A model generated the notes under the pieces. The model made no database searches and was not told the origin of the DNA. It worked only from the letters and a program-made list of their open reading frames with translations. From Opisthocomus hoazin (taxonomy: Eukaryota > Chordata > Aves > Opisthocomiformes > Opisthocomidae): DNA of 64,000 nucleotides. The stretch lies in contig NC_134418.1 of the NCBI RefSeq assembly GCF_030867145.1, positions 3,592,802-3,656,801 of the forward strand. The letters are read 5' to 3'. A program made the translations under genes and the position numbers. The stretch's first letter is position 1; each line of letters opens with the position of its first letter. This document shows, piece by piece, positions 43,091 to 53,500 of the stretch.

Positions 43091-45553
43091 ATGGCTACAG
43101 TGCTAATATGCCGAAGATTTCCGAGACTGAGCAGGGTGACTGCATTTTCGACTACAGCCAAGTGCAAGGCCGAGAGCGGAAGCAGCAAAAGTAAGCAGAA
43201 AAAGGTAGAGAACCTGGAAATAGCCGACACCGGCACCAAATCTGCGGCTACAATCCAGTTGCTGGATCCACTAGACTACAGAGTTTTCTATAACCCGTCT
43301 GCCTATGCCAAAAGCAGAGCTGCCTCCCGGCAGCACTCTGCCAGCAACAGCGGCCAGGCTCTCGGTGACGCTTTCACCAGCCCTGGCACCGCACAGGTTC
43401 AGCATACGGTCGGTGCCGCCTCTTCTCAAGCTGTGCCACCCGTCAGAAATGCCCACCCAAAGCCCAGGTCCAAACCGCTCCTCGAGCAGAGCATCTCGGC
43501 TCATCTCTCTGCGGCACAAACCAAGGAGGAAGCAGAAAAGGAGAAAATGGAGACGCATGACTCCAAGGAGGACCCTCGCGCGTTTCAGAAGGGGAGGCCT
43601 GAATACAGAGCTCTCAGCTACGACAAGTTTGAGCCGGTAGACACACTTCCTTTAGAAGAAGGTGACTCGATTTTACACAGTGTGGCCACGTGCGAGGGCA
43701 GCCAGAGCCCAGGAACCATCACAGATTGTTTTCGCAAGCTGAGTCGTCTGCCGGTGGAAGAACACGCAGCGTTGGTGTCCGAGCCCGGGTTTGATACGCT
43801 GTGTCGCTGTGCTGTCAGAAACATCGGGCTCTTCAGTACTTCCGATCTCATCGATGTTTTGAAGGCTTGCGTCCGTTTGGTTGTTCCGCCCGCCCACCCG
43901 CTGCTGAACGCCTGCGAGAAGGAGTTCTGCCGGCGCGTGTGGGACATGAACCTCGAGCAGCTGCTGCTGGTGGCCGATTGCTGGCGCTGTCTGGAGCGTA
44001 GCGTGCCTTCCTACCTGAGCATTTTGTTCAGCTATGCCAACATGCACTGGAAAGACCTCACTTTGCCCCAGTTTGTTCAGCTCATTTATATCATAGGTGA
44101 AGGCCGGAGGTCACCTGCAGACTTGACGCAGAAGGTGGAGAACATGATTTTGAAGTACTTGGACTCCTTCACCTTGGAGGAAGTGGGTGCTGTCTGCTTA
44201 GGGCTCTTCAAGTCCCTCGGTGATATCTCTGACCGCGTCATGAGAAAAATTGCGGACAGAGTCTCCCTGGAGATGGAAGACATGAGCAGTTACGCTTTGG
44301 TGAACGTGCTTAAAATGCTCCGGTACGCTCGCATGGACCACTTACCCCTCTTGAAGGAACTTGGGAAGGTTATTCCCTCTCGGATCCCTACAATAAACAT
44401 CCAGGGCATCATGCACATCACTCTTACCTGTTCATCCCTGCACTACTTTGACGAAGGCATTATGGCTGCTGTAGCCAAGTCTTTGCCTCCTAAGGTGACT
44501 TACTGCCGAAGCAAAGATGCCGCCAAGTTCTTGTGGTCGTTTGGATGCCTGGACTATGAACCTCCGAACGAGGAGGAGTTTTACTCCAGCCTGGTAGAGC
44601 AGATGCATAGAAAACTCCATGAATTTAGGAAGTTTCCGGAGCATCTCCTAACTGGTTTGCTTGGCCTGGCATTTGTCAAACGCTTCCCAGAGGAGCTGAT
44701 AGACTATGCTTTGAGGGATGAGTTTGTCCAGAAAACGAGAGGTAGTAAATATGAGCTCAAAAAGGACCTGTTCACCCTTGGTAAGAGTGTTGAAATTGAG
44801 TGTCCAGGCTACCAAGGCAGCCGCCTTCCACCTCAGCTTTATCGAGAGATTACCGAGATGGTTTTGGATTTTGCAGAGCAAGAGATCTATGTCAGGCCTG
44901 AAATCGTGGAAGCTGTGTCTCTTCTCAAGAGCATGTTAGGTGGCCCCGAGTACGTGAAGAACCACATGATCCTGCCTCACACGAGATCGAGCGATCTGGA
45001 GGTTCATCTGGCCATGGATGGACAGCCCATCCCTTTCAACTCAAAAGACCCTGCTGCAGAGAAGAAGCTAAAAGACATCGGAGTTAATCTAACAGATGAC
45101 TTAATGACTCAGCTTATAAAAGGGAGACCTGATAGCCAGTCTCCTGTGGAAGTGGAAAACGAAGCCAGGACTCCTGGTCAGGAGAGGGGGGAAGAAGCAC
45201 TGACACCACACACGCAGAATCGGGCTGTGCTTTCAGGTGGAGATGCCGGATTGCGAGTTGAGCCTAAATCGGGGCGCTGTCTCGAAGCACCCCCATCTCT
45301 TGCGCTGAATCCTCAGCCTCGGGGGGTGAAGCTGGCTATTCAGGTGTCCAACCGAAACCACTACTGCTGCTGCTCCAAGCGGCTCCTGGGGCTGCACCGC
45401 CTGAAACGACGGCAGCTGCGGCAGCTGGGGTACGTGGTGGTGGAACTGCCCTGCTGGGAATGGTTTCCTCTGCTCAAACGCACGCGTTTGGAGAAACTGA
45501 GCTACCTCCATTACAAAGTGTTCGACCCGGCGCTGCTCGGCGGGGCTGGCTAG
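43091..45553 (+). CDS. FASTKD5: FASTKD5, FAST kinase domain-containing protein 5
   Basis: Mitochondrial RNA-granule protein of the FASTK family. Known family members process mitochondrial transcripts, and FASTKD5 is needed for mRNA ends not flanked by tRNAs, such as the MT-CO1 precursor. The coding region is a single exon of 820 codons plus TAG, against ~764 aa as I recall for human. The N-terminus (MATVLICRRFPRLSRVTAFS) is Arg-rich without acidic residues, fitting a mitochondrial presequence. Residues about 30-200 are low-complexity and poorly conserved. FAST_1 lies at about 360-430, FAST_2 at about 440-545, and the RAP domain at about 746-808, including RRQLRQLGYVVVELPCWEW. The start at 43091 is the first ATG after the acceptor at 43052. 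The gene sits wholly inside UBOX5 intron 1, same strand, and probably uses the same first exon. Confidence 0.95.
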   Translation: MATVLICRRFPRLSRVTAFSTTAKCKAESGSSKSKQKKVENLEIADTGTKSAATIQLLDPLDYRVFYNPSAYAKSRAASRQHSASNSGQALGDAFTSPGTAQVQHTVGAASSQAVPPVRNAHPKPRSKPLLEQSISAHLSAAQTKEEAEKEKMETHDSKEDPRAFQKGRPEYRALSYDKFEPVDTLPLEEGDSILHSVATCEGSQSPGTITDCFRKLSRLPVEEHAALVSEPGFDTLCRCAVRNIGLFSTSDLIDVLKACVRLVVPPAHPLLNACEKEFCRRVWDMNLEQLLLVADCWRCLERSVPSYLSILFSYANMHWKDLTLPQFVQLIYIIGEGRRSPADLTQKVENMILKYLDSFTLEEVGAVCLGLFKSLGDISDRVMRKIADRVSLEMEDMSSYALVNVLKMLRYARMDHLPLLKELGKVIPSRIPTINIQGIMHITLTCSSLHYFDEGIMAAVAKSLPPKVTYCRSKDAAKFLWSFGCLDYEPPNEEEFYSSLVEQMHRKLHEFRKFPEHLLTGLLGLAFVKRFPEELIDYALRDEFVQKTRGSKYELKKDLFTLGKSVEIECPGYQGSRLPPQLYREITEMVLDFAEQEIYVRPEIVEAVSLLKSMLGGPEYVKNHMILPHTRSSDLEVHLAMDGQPIPFNSKDPAAEKKLKDIGVNLTDDLMTQLIKGRPDSQSPVEVENEARTPGQERGEEALTPHTQNRAVLSGGDAGLRVEPKSGRCLEAPPSLALNPQPRGVKLAIQVSNRNHYCCCSKRLLGLHRLKRRQLRQLGYVVVELPCWEWFPLLKRTRLEKLSYLHYKVFDPALLGGAG

Positions 45554-45767
45554 TCCGGCGTAGTGCTTGCTCGGAGGCTGGCACGGCCTCCTGGATGCAT
45601 CCCTCTTGCTGATTACTGATTAAAACGGTCTCTGAGCATTGGTTCGGTTTTTGGCAGGTGCTCTGCGTGCTCGGGCTGCTTTGCTGCGTTAGCCAGTTCC
45701 GCTCTGCTGACAGTTGTGTGTCCCGCACTCTCCTTTTGTACATAGATCCTCAAATGCTTCCGTGACA

Positions 45768-45773
45768 AATAAA
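45768..45773 (+). terminator. FASTKD5 poly(A) signal AATAAA
   Basis: AATAAA in GACAAATAAAAACT lies 215 nt after the stop codon and is followed by a T-rich stretch (CATTTTTCTCC, TTACTTTTTTCTCC). UBOX5 transcripts must read past it or splice it out. Confidence 0.8.
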
Positions 45774-48029
45774 AACTACTGCCCTGTTCATTTTTCTCCG
45801 TGATTACTTTTTTCTCCACTGTAAATGAGAGTGGATGGATTTGGTGACTCTGTGAGAGCAGACCAGTGATAGCTGGGAGACAACTGGGATGATTTTTAGT
45901 CAAGAAGTTGACCTGGGTGCCAGGAGCACACAGAGATGTTTCCTTCACCACTGAGCTGGGGCTGGCGGGCACGCTGTCTGGGTTTCTCCTTTAGGAGCTG
46001 TGCGTGAGCGGGACAGAGCGTGAAAGCTGTGGGGTGAGGTGGAAGCTGGGGCTGAGGTTGGGGTGCTCTGCGCCCGAGACGTATCTTGTGCTCAGCTCTC
46101 AGCAGCGCGGGACAGAGAGGATTTGGATCCTCTTGACCCTGTCTGCCGACACATAGGGCCAACAAATCCACCTCGAGGTGATTCCCCTGCCTGGGTGACG
46201 AGTCCTGTGCGAACTGGAGTGCGAACGCTAGCTGTGTGGAACATCTGCTCGGGAGGCTGCTGGTTCCACCCGCCGTCACTTGGCTCACTGTGTGATTTTT
46301 TTTGCTCAGGACGCAGCCCCGTGTCTGGATTCCACACGCCATTCGGAGGGCAGAGTTGCCGGCTTCTCCCTGAGCTTTCAGGTGGTGGCTGTCCCCGAGA
46401 GGAGGGATGTCTCCTGAGGGCAGGCTGTGCGTCTGGCCAGACCTGCAGGGATTATCTCACGGGGAGCAGCAGGCGACACTCCCGTTCCCACTGCCGAGGC
46501 AGATGAGGTGTTCAGGCTGTTTTGCAGCGCAGCGTTTCAAGGCGTGCTGAGGTGGAGGATGGAGAAGGGAGGTGGCGGTAAGGGGGTTGCTCTCCCAGGA
46601 CAGATCCTGCATATTAGCTCATTTTGGTTTAAAATGTCTGAGCTGGGTTTCTTTCATCTCCCTCAAATATTCAGCGTTACGAAGCGCCTTAGTTCAGTGT
46701 CCACTGTGCACGTTCTTTATTGCAGCAGCTTCCTAGTTGTGTGTAGGACACCAGGAAGATGCTTAGTGACTAGTTCCAGAAAGCTGGGTTTTAAGTGACT
46801 CGTCCAAGACCACAGAGGGTCCTGCTGGCATAATAAAGTACAGAGTACAGGCCTTTGGGTCTGCATTTCACCGCCTCAGTCGAAAGGTGTTTGTCCACCT
46901 TAGGGAAGGCACGCACGCGAGAGAGATGGACGGTTGTGTGACGTCATGGTGGCACTTCGTAGTCTCCTGAGTCCTTCGTGATCTGTGGGTCGTTTGTTTT
47001 GACGAGTAGTGATTTGAGTAATGCAGTTTAATGGGTCTTGTATTTTTAAAGTGTTTTGTAAATTCAGAGCCTCCTTCGTGCCACAACCACGTGAGTTGTC
47101 GCTAGCACGGGAGACCTCCGCACAAGTTTGGGGCGTAAGGGCAGCAGTAGCCTTAGGAAGCCGCATCTGCTGCCCCGTCCTAGTGTTTTTTCAGAGATTT
47201 TTACCCATTTCCCCAGCTCTTGCTTCAGCCCAGGCTCTTTGCCGGAGGGGTCCTGGCTCGCTGTCCCCATCTGATCCTGGCCGCCCCTCTGATCCGTTCC
47301 TCTCTCGCGCTTTTGCCCATCCCGCTGATTCTTGTTCCCACCTGCTTCTCAGCCAGCCCCTTTAGCTTCCTATTGCAGCATGCCCAGCCAGTTCTCGCTT
47401 TCCTCCTTTACGTGGAAGCTTAGTCCTAGTTTCACTCAATTTAATCTGTCCCTTCATCCCCACAGTCTGCCTTCGGAGTTGCACTTTCATGGCAATAGTG
47501 AAAAAAACACTGCCATGGGTAAAACTAACTCAGAGACCAGCTTTGCTGTGGAGCAAGAGAGTAGTAAAGCTTTTCAGAAGAAGGGAGAGCAGTGACTTGG
47601 ACATACAGAATAATGCATTTTCTTACTGAGATGCTGAACCTGGAAAAATTAGTCTGAGTTGTTAAAGTTGTGTCAGGGTCACAAACAGGTAGGACAAAAT
47701 CCTGTAGAATATATCTCTATGTACATACGTAGGTCCTCATGCTGCAGAACAGCAACTGAACTGACAGTAGGTTTAGTGAGAGGATAAATTCTTTGTAATT
47801 AACCAGAGCTAATTGCCACAGATTATTAGAAGTGTAGTAAAAAAAGGAGGAAGATTTAGAACGCAACCTCAGTAACAGCCTTAGGTTTGGAAGAAGATGC
47901 GAGTCTGTCCTGAGGAACGGCTTGCACCCGTCCATGGTCTGCCTGGCACGAGGCAGCGCTCGGAAAGAGGAGGCTGCAGGACCACAGGGTCCGTGGGGGA
48001 ATTTGGCGTCTGCTGTAGGCAGGGTCTGT

Positions 48030-48092
48030 CACAGAATCACAGAATCACAGAATGGTAGGGGTTGGAAGGGACCTCTGTGGGTCATCTAGTCC
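48030..48092 (-). mobile_element. CR1 LINE tail-only fragment, antisense
   Basis: The reversed tail (CACAGAATCACAGAATCACA) and about 40 bp of CR1 3' UTR (GGTTGGAAGGGACCTCTGTG). An extreme 5' truncation. Confidence 0.88.
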
Positions 48093-48326
48093 ATCTGTCG
48101 GCAGCGGCTCGGGAGAAGGGAGTTCTTACAGCGAGGAGCTGGCAGGGGTGCAGAGGTGAAGGTGCCTCTCCTCGCTCACCATCACTCAGGGAAGGTCTCA
48201 CCGAGATTTACCGAATGCGAATGCACCATTCTGGTCAGTTCAGGCCAGGGAAGAGATGCAAGGAGAACAAGAACAGAGGGTGAATCTTGAGTCATTCCAA
48301 GAAAAGGAGAAAAGAGACTTGATTTG

Positions 48327-48825
48327 TAGAATCATAGAATCGTTAAGGTTGGAGAAGACCTCTACGATCATCGAGTCCAACCATCCACCCAACACCACCA
48401 TGACTACTAAACCATGTCCTAAATTGCCACATCTACACGTTTTTTGAACCCCTCCAGGAATGGTGACTCCACCACTGCCCTGGGCAGCCTGGTCCAATGC
48501 CTGACCACTCTTTCAGGAAAGAAATTTTTCCTAATATCCAATCTAAACCTCCCCTGACCCAACTTGAGGCCATTGCCTCTCATCCTATCGCTGGTTACCT
48601 GGGAGAAGAGACCAACACCCACCTCGCTACACCCTCCTGTCAGGTAGTTGTGGAGGGTGAGAAGGTCCCCCCTCAGCCTCGTCCGGACTGAACAGCCCCA
48701 GCTCCCTCAGCCGCTCCTCAGCAGACTTGTTCTCCAGACCCCTCCCCAGTCTTTTTGCCCTTCTCTGGACACGCTCCAGCCCCTCAATGTCCTTCTTGTA
48801 GTGAGGGGCCCAAATCTGAACACGG
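48327..48825 (-). mobile_element. CR1 LINE 3' fragment, antisense
   Basis: Reversed tail TAGAATCATAGAATCG, then 3' UTR and the ORF2 C-terminus. Minus-strand frames read [20 protein letters not shown] and [20 protein letters not shown], broken by a frameshift near 48650. Confidence 0.94.
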
Positions 48826-50503
48826 GATTTGCCATTTTTCTCAATACCAGCGCTGAGGGCCAAGCTAATTTACCAGGCAGCAGGTTCAAAATGAACCAAA
48901 AGCAGTAGCTCTGTCACACAGCCTGTAGTTAAAGCGGCAACCTTACTCCCATGAGATATCCGTGCCGAGAGTCAGACCAGTTCCAAAACCTGTTTGAATA
49001 ATCCCTCACTGGCAGCTGTGTAGTGGAAGCCTCTCAGGCTCAGAAAGCCGGGGAAGTAGTGTTGGGGAACCGTTGATTTGTGCTTGCCCTGGTCCTGTGT
49101 TCGCTGCTGGGGAGCAGGAATGGCTCCTGATGGCTGTCAGACCGAATGCTGGGCTAGAAGGGGTGCTGCTTCAGGGCCCGCTGCGGCTCTGCCTAGGTTC
49201 TCACCGGCTTCGATCAAGCATTGGCGTTGCAACCTCCAAGCTCTGCTCATCTGCAGGCTTTGCTTCTGCTGTGTGGATTTTTATAGGTGGGGTTTGTCCC
49301 TTGGATACTGCGCTGCTCGTTTCAGAAAGAGAAGAGCGTTCTGGAGCTCGCTTCGCCTGCCTGCTACGCTCTGCGCCCCAGCCACCGGCCCGACGTGCCC
49401 CCAGAAGGCCAGTTTCATTCTGGCTGAGCTAACAGCTGCCGCTGAAGATCATGAAAGGGCTGCTCCTTCTTGAAGGAAGCAGCGAGTTGCTGATTTGCAG
49501 GGTTGCCCAAGGCAATGGCGTATTGAAACTAAGGTTAACGTGAGGTTAAAACGCTCACCTCGCAGATAATTTCATTCTTAAAAGGGATCCGGTATAACCG
49601 ATTCGAGTCATGTTTTTTTTCAATGGGGAAGAAGGTGCGCTCGCTGGAGTTGTTTTAATGAGCATTGTCAGAAGAATGAGCTGGGTCAGCGTTCAGAACT
49701 CGAATAATCTCCCTTAGAGCTGTTAAATGCCCTCTGCTCCCGCGGAGCCGTTAAAGACCGATTATCAGTCTTTGTGTTTAATCTCGGCTTAGATCCGAGG
49801 CTCCCGCAGCCCTCCAGAAGCGCTTCCCTTTGCGGCGGCGGCGGTGCGTTAGCGCTGGCCGGTGTTACCCTCGCCCCGAGAGGCCCCGTCGGAGCTTGTC
49901 GTGCCGGGTGTTGGCTGGGAGCACAGGCAGGTCCTGCCTCCAGCTGCTGAAGGCAGCAGATATTTCCCCCTCGCAGCGGTGAGGGGCTGCGGGGCCGCGT
50001 GCCCCGGTCGGATCGCAGAGCACCCCGCGTCCTCCGGCTCCAACTGAGCCGGCCGAGAGCCCGCACCGGCTCCTCCGGCAGGCTCGGGTGATGTTCTGGG
50101 GCTTTACTGTGTCTAAAGCCTCCTGCATCCGTGATAAACTTTCAGATCTAATTGCTAGTGTGTCCGTAGGTAAGACGTTTTTAGTTAAAGCAGCCATTTT
50201 CTCTTTGAGGCTTCTCCAGGGGTTCACTAATTATTAACTATTAAGGCACTATTAACGTTCACTATTAACAGTTTTTTCTCTCCATCCCATCTCTCCACCA
50301 TCCAGGCGTTTGGGTTTATATTGGCTTCACCTCCCGGACTCAGACCTGAGCCGTATTTTAGGAACCACCGTATTTTAGGAACCACTCGTACACTGAACAC
50401 GAGATCCTTTTGCTGTTGTTCACTTGCTTTGTTTTGTTTTTCTTTCTTCTTTTTCACAAGCTGAATCCGATGCTCAGAAAGTGAGCCCTCTCCCGCTGCC
50501 AAG

Positions 50504-50557
50504 ATGGTCATAAACGTCTGTCTCCCACAGTTCAAGCCAAGAATTCACTGCAACAAG
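50504..50557 (+). CDS. UBOX5: UBOX5 coding exon 1 (exon 2), 18 codons
   Basis: The exon runs from 50461, after the acceptor TTTTTCACAAG, to 50557 before GTAAAA, with 43 nt of 5' UTR. The coding part is only 54 nt but matches the known UBOX5 N-terminus almost residue for residue. The ATG context is CCAAGATGG, with A at -3 and G at +4. Confidence 0.93.
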
Positions 50558-53500
50558 GTAAAATGACGACGTGCGGGGTTTTAGGGAGCTGGAGGGGTTG
50601 GGTGGAAGCAGCGTGCTGGACCGGTTGGGGCTGGGGAGGGCTTGTTCGCTGCTTGTCTGTGCTAATTGGCAGCGCTTCTGGAAGACTGGGGTTTGGCTGG
50701 CCGTGCCAGGCTTTCCGGAGAAAACAAAGCAAAGGCAACCCCCAGCAAACTCCCATCATTTTGTGTGGTCTGGCTGGATCAGAGAGGGATTTTAGCCTGG
50801 GAGGCTGTGTGTGTCCCTGGCAGCAGGAGCGCTGAGGACAGATGCAGGTAAAGCATAGGCTCTTTGCAAAGCCCAGAGCGTTTTTGTCAAATAAAATCGT
50901 TTCCCGGTGATGTGAGAGGGTTGTGAATTGGGTGGGTTTGCTCACAGCTTTCTCTTCCAAGCTCACCAGTCGCCTGTCATTCCCAGCAAGGCGGTTTTGC
51001 GAGCTGATGTTGGGAATGTGGGCTCCTGCATCCCCTTCCCCCTTTTTGCTTCGGTTTTGAGAGAGTCACTGCTGTGCGGGCGCGAAGAGAACCTGTGTCT
51101 GGGTGCTTGGGATCTGCAGCTCACGTGAAGATAAAGTGGAGGTGAAGGCTTGGGACTTTGAAAAATCAGGATTGAGAGATTTCCCAGAAATTACTCTTCA
51201 GAATTTGGTTATTGCTGTCTACACTGTGATCGGTCTCTGCCACGTTAGGACGCTCTGTAACCTCGTGCGACTGCTCTGACGTGCACACACTAATGGTTGG
51301 AGGGAAAAAGCCCTAATTTTGCAGGATCTCGTAACAAGACAGTGTTACGTGCTTACAGGTGTGTGTGCTTTGACTTGAGACACCTTTTTCCCTGCAGTAT
51401 TACACCTTTCCCGTTGTCCAGTGGAATACACAGCTCTTGACCGCGTTTGCTGAAGTTACTTGGCCAATACTGAAGTTTTCACTCAGCATCGTCAGAATCT
51501 CTTAGAAACTAGCTCAGCTTTAATTCAAAGCCGTTTTTCATTTGTGAGTTTCCTCCCCAAAATTGAGGACGGCCTCAGATTCGTGAGCGTTGTGCTGTAA
51601 AACCAGCAGTACGGTGTGGGGACCCAGCCGCACTGCCGAGGTGTGGTGTGATTGCTGGCATCAGGAGGGTGCAGAGCAGCCATGTTAAGCAGGTGGAATA
51701 AATACAGATATTCCTTGCTGTTCTTTGTTCATTTAGCAAGCGCTGCAGACTGATTAGGCCCCAGGGCTTCCAGGAGAGGGAGGGGGTAGAGCCAGCCTGC
51801 CCGGGAGCAGACCAGAGGGTGGGATCGCATGGTCTGGGAGGCATGGGGTGGGACCCAGCCTGGTTACACGGATCTCACTCAGGGGTGGGGAGGGTTGATC
51901 CCACAGCAGGAGAAGGCAGTCGTAGAATCACAGCATGGTTTGGGTGGGAAGGGACCCTACAGACCATCCAGTCCCATCCCCCTGCCACGGGCAGGGACCC
52001 CTTCCACCAGCCCAGGCTGCTCCCAGCCCCGTCCAACCTGGCCTTGAACCCTGCCAGGGAGGGGGCAGCCACAGCTTCTCTGGGCAGCCTGGGCCAGGGC
52101 CTCACCGCCCCCACAGTAAAGAATTTCATTCTTATATCTAATCTAAATCTCCTCTTTCTCAGTTTAAAGCCATCACCCCTTGTCCCGTCACTCCCTGCCC
52201 TTGTCCCAGCCCCTCTCCAGCTCTCTCGCAGCCCCTCCAGGCACTGACAGCTGCTCTAAGGTCTCCCCTTGTCCTTCTCCTCCCCAGGCTGAGCAGCCCC
52301 AGCTCTCCCAGCCTTTCCTCCCAGCAGAGGGATTCCAGCCCTCAGATCATTGCTGGGGCCTCCTCTGGCCCCGCTCCCACAGCTCCAGTCGGCTAGCAGG
52401 CCTCCAGAGGTTTCTCAGGTCCTGTAACCGCGTGGTTCGGACATTACCCCACAGCAGGATAAGCTGACATCATGTTTCACCACCGTTGCAAGAGAGGAGA
52501 CTCCCGTCCACCCCACGCACACGTGCTCTGCTCCCAGCCACGCTCTCCCGCTCGATTTAGTTCACTGACCCAGCCAAAACCACAAAAAGTTCCGTAACTT
52601 TCCACTCTTTTAGCAGTTCAGGCAGCTCTGCCCATGGCTGGCCAGGTAGCAGAGGGTGCAGAGAAGAGTGGATGGGACGGCGTGGCCGGAGGAGGGTGGG
52701 AGGGGGTCTGCTCTGCCTCGGCAGCAGGGACCTCCTGCGTTGTCTCAGCTGCACGTGAAACCGCGGCCTTGGTTCCTAGCTGACATCACCTTGCGAATCG
52801 GCGTCAGTGCTTGTGAAATCAGTTTCCTTTTAATTTTCTTGCTTTGAATTAAATCCAGTTTTCTCCTGAAACACAGATTTCTGCTGACGGTTATGAAGTG
52901 GAGAATCTGATCTCCGAAGACCTTGCCAGGAGAAACCGTGGTTTCCGCAGCGAATACTTTATCAAACCTCCAGTCCACGTCACCATCTCTTTTCCCTTCA
53001 ACATCGAGATCTGCAGGATTAATATCGACATCTCGTCTGGGGGATACCAGACCTTCTCCGGGCTCGAAGTTTACACCTCTACCTCATGCAATAAAACCTC
53101 TTGGCAGAGCTCTGAGGGCCAGTTGTCAGGTCTGGCCGGTCAGCCTGTGTCAGACAAAGACACTTTCACGCTGGTGGGGAAAGCTGTCTTAAAAAATCAA
53201 AGCAAAGTGACATTCGGCCACAGAGGCTTCAAGCCGAGGCCTCCCTTCCACCAGATGGAAAATGTCTTCTCCTACCCTGGCTCTGCATCTCAAGACCTCT
53301 GGAACAAAGGCCCCGCCTCGCTGAGCAACGTCTCGCACTTAAAGATCTGCATCACCCACGTGGCCGGAGGCGGCCTGCCTTGCATTAAGAGGCTGGAGGT
53401 GTGGGGACAGCCTGCCAAATCGTGCCCGCAGGAGGTGATCGAGGGTGTTTTTCAGGTGGCCTCCCAGTTCTTCGCCCAGGATGTCGGCAGCCTCAAGCCG

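Larger units (their letters stand above)
45780..50460 (+). other. UBOX5 intron 1, part after FASTKD5
   Basis: No additional exon is recognised. It contains a 63-bp and a 500-bp CR1 fragment, both antisense. The acceptor TTCTTTTTCACAAG at the right end opens UBOX5 exon 2. Confidence 0.7.
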
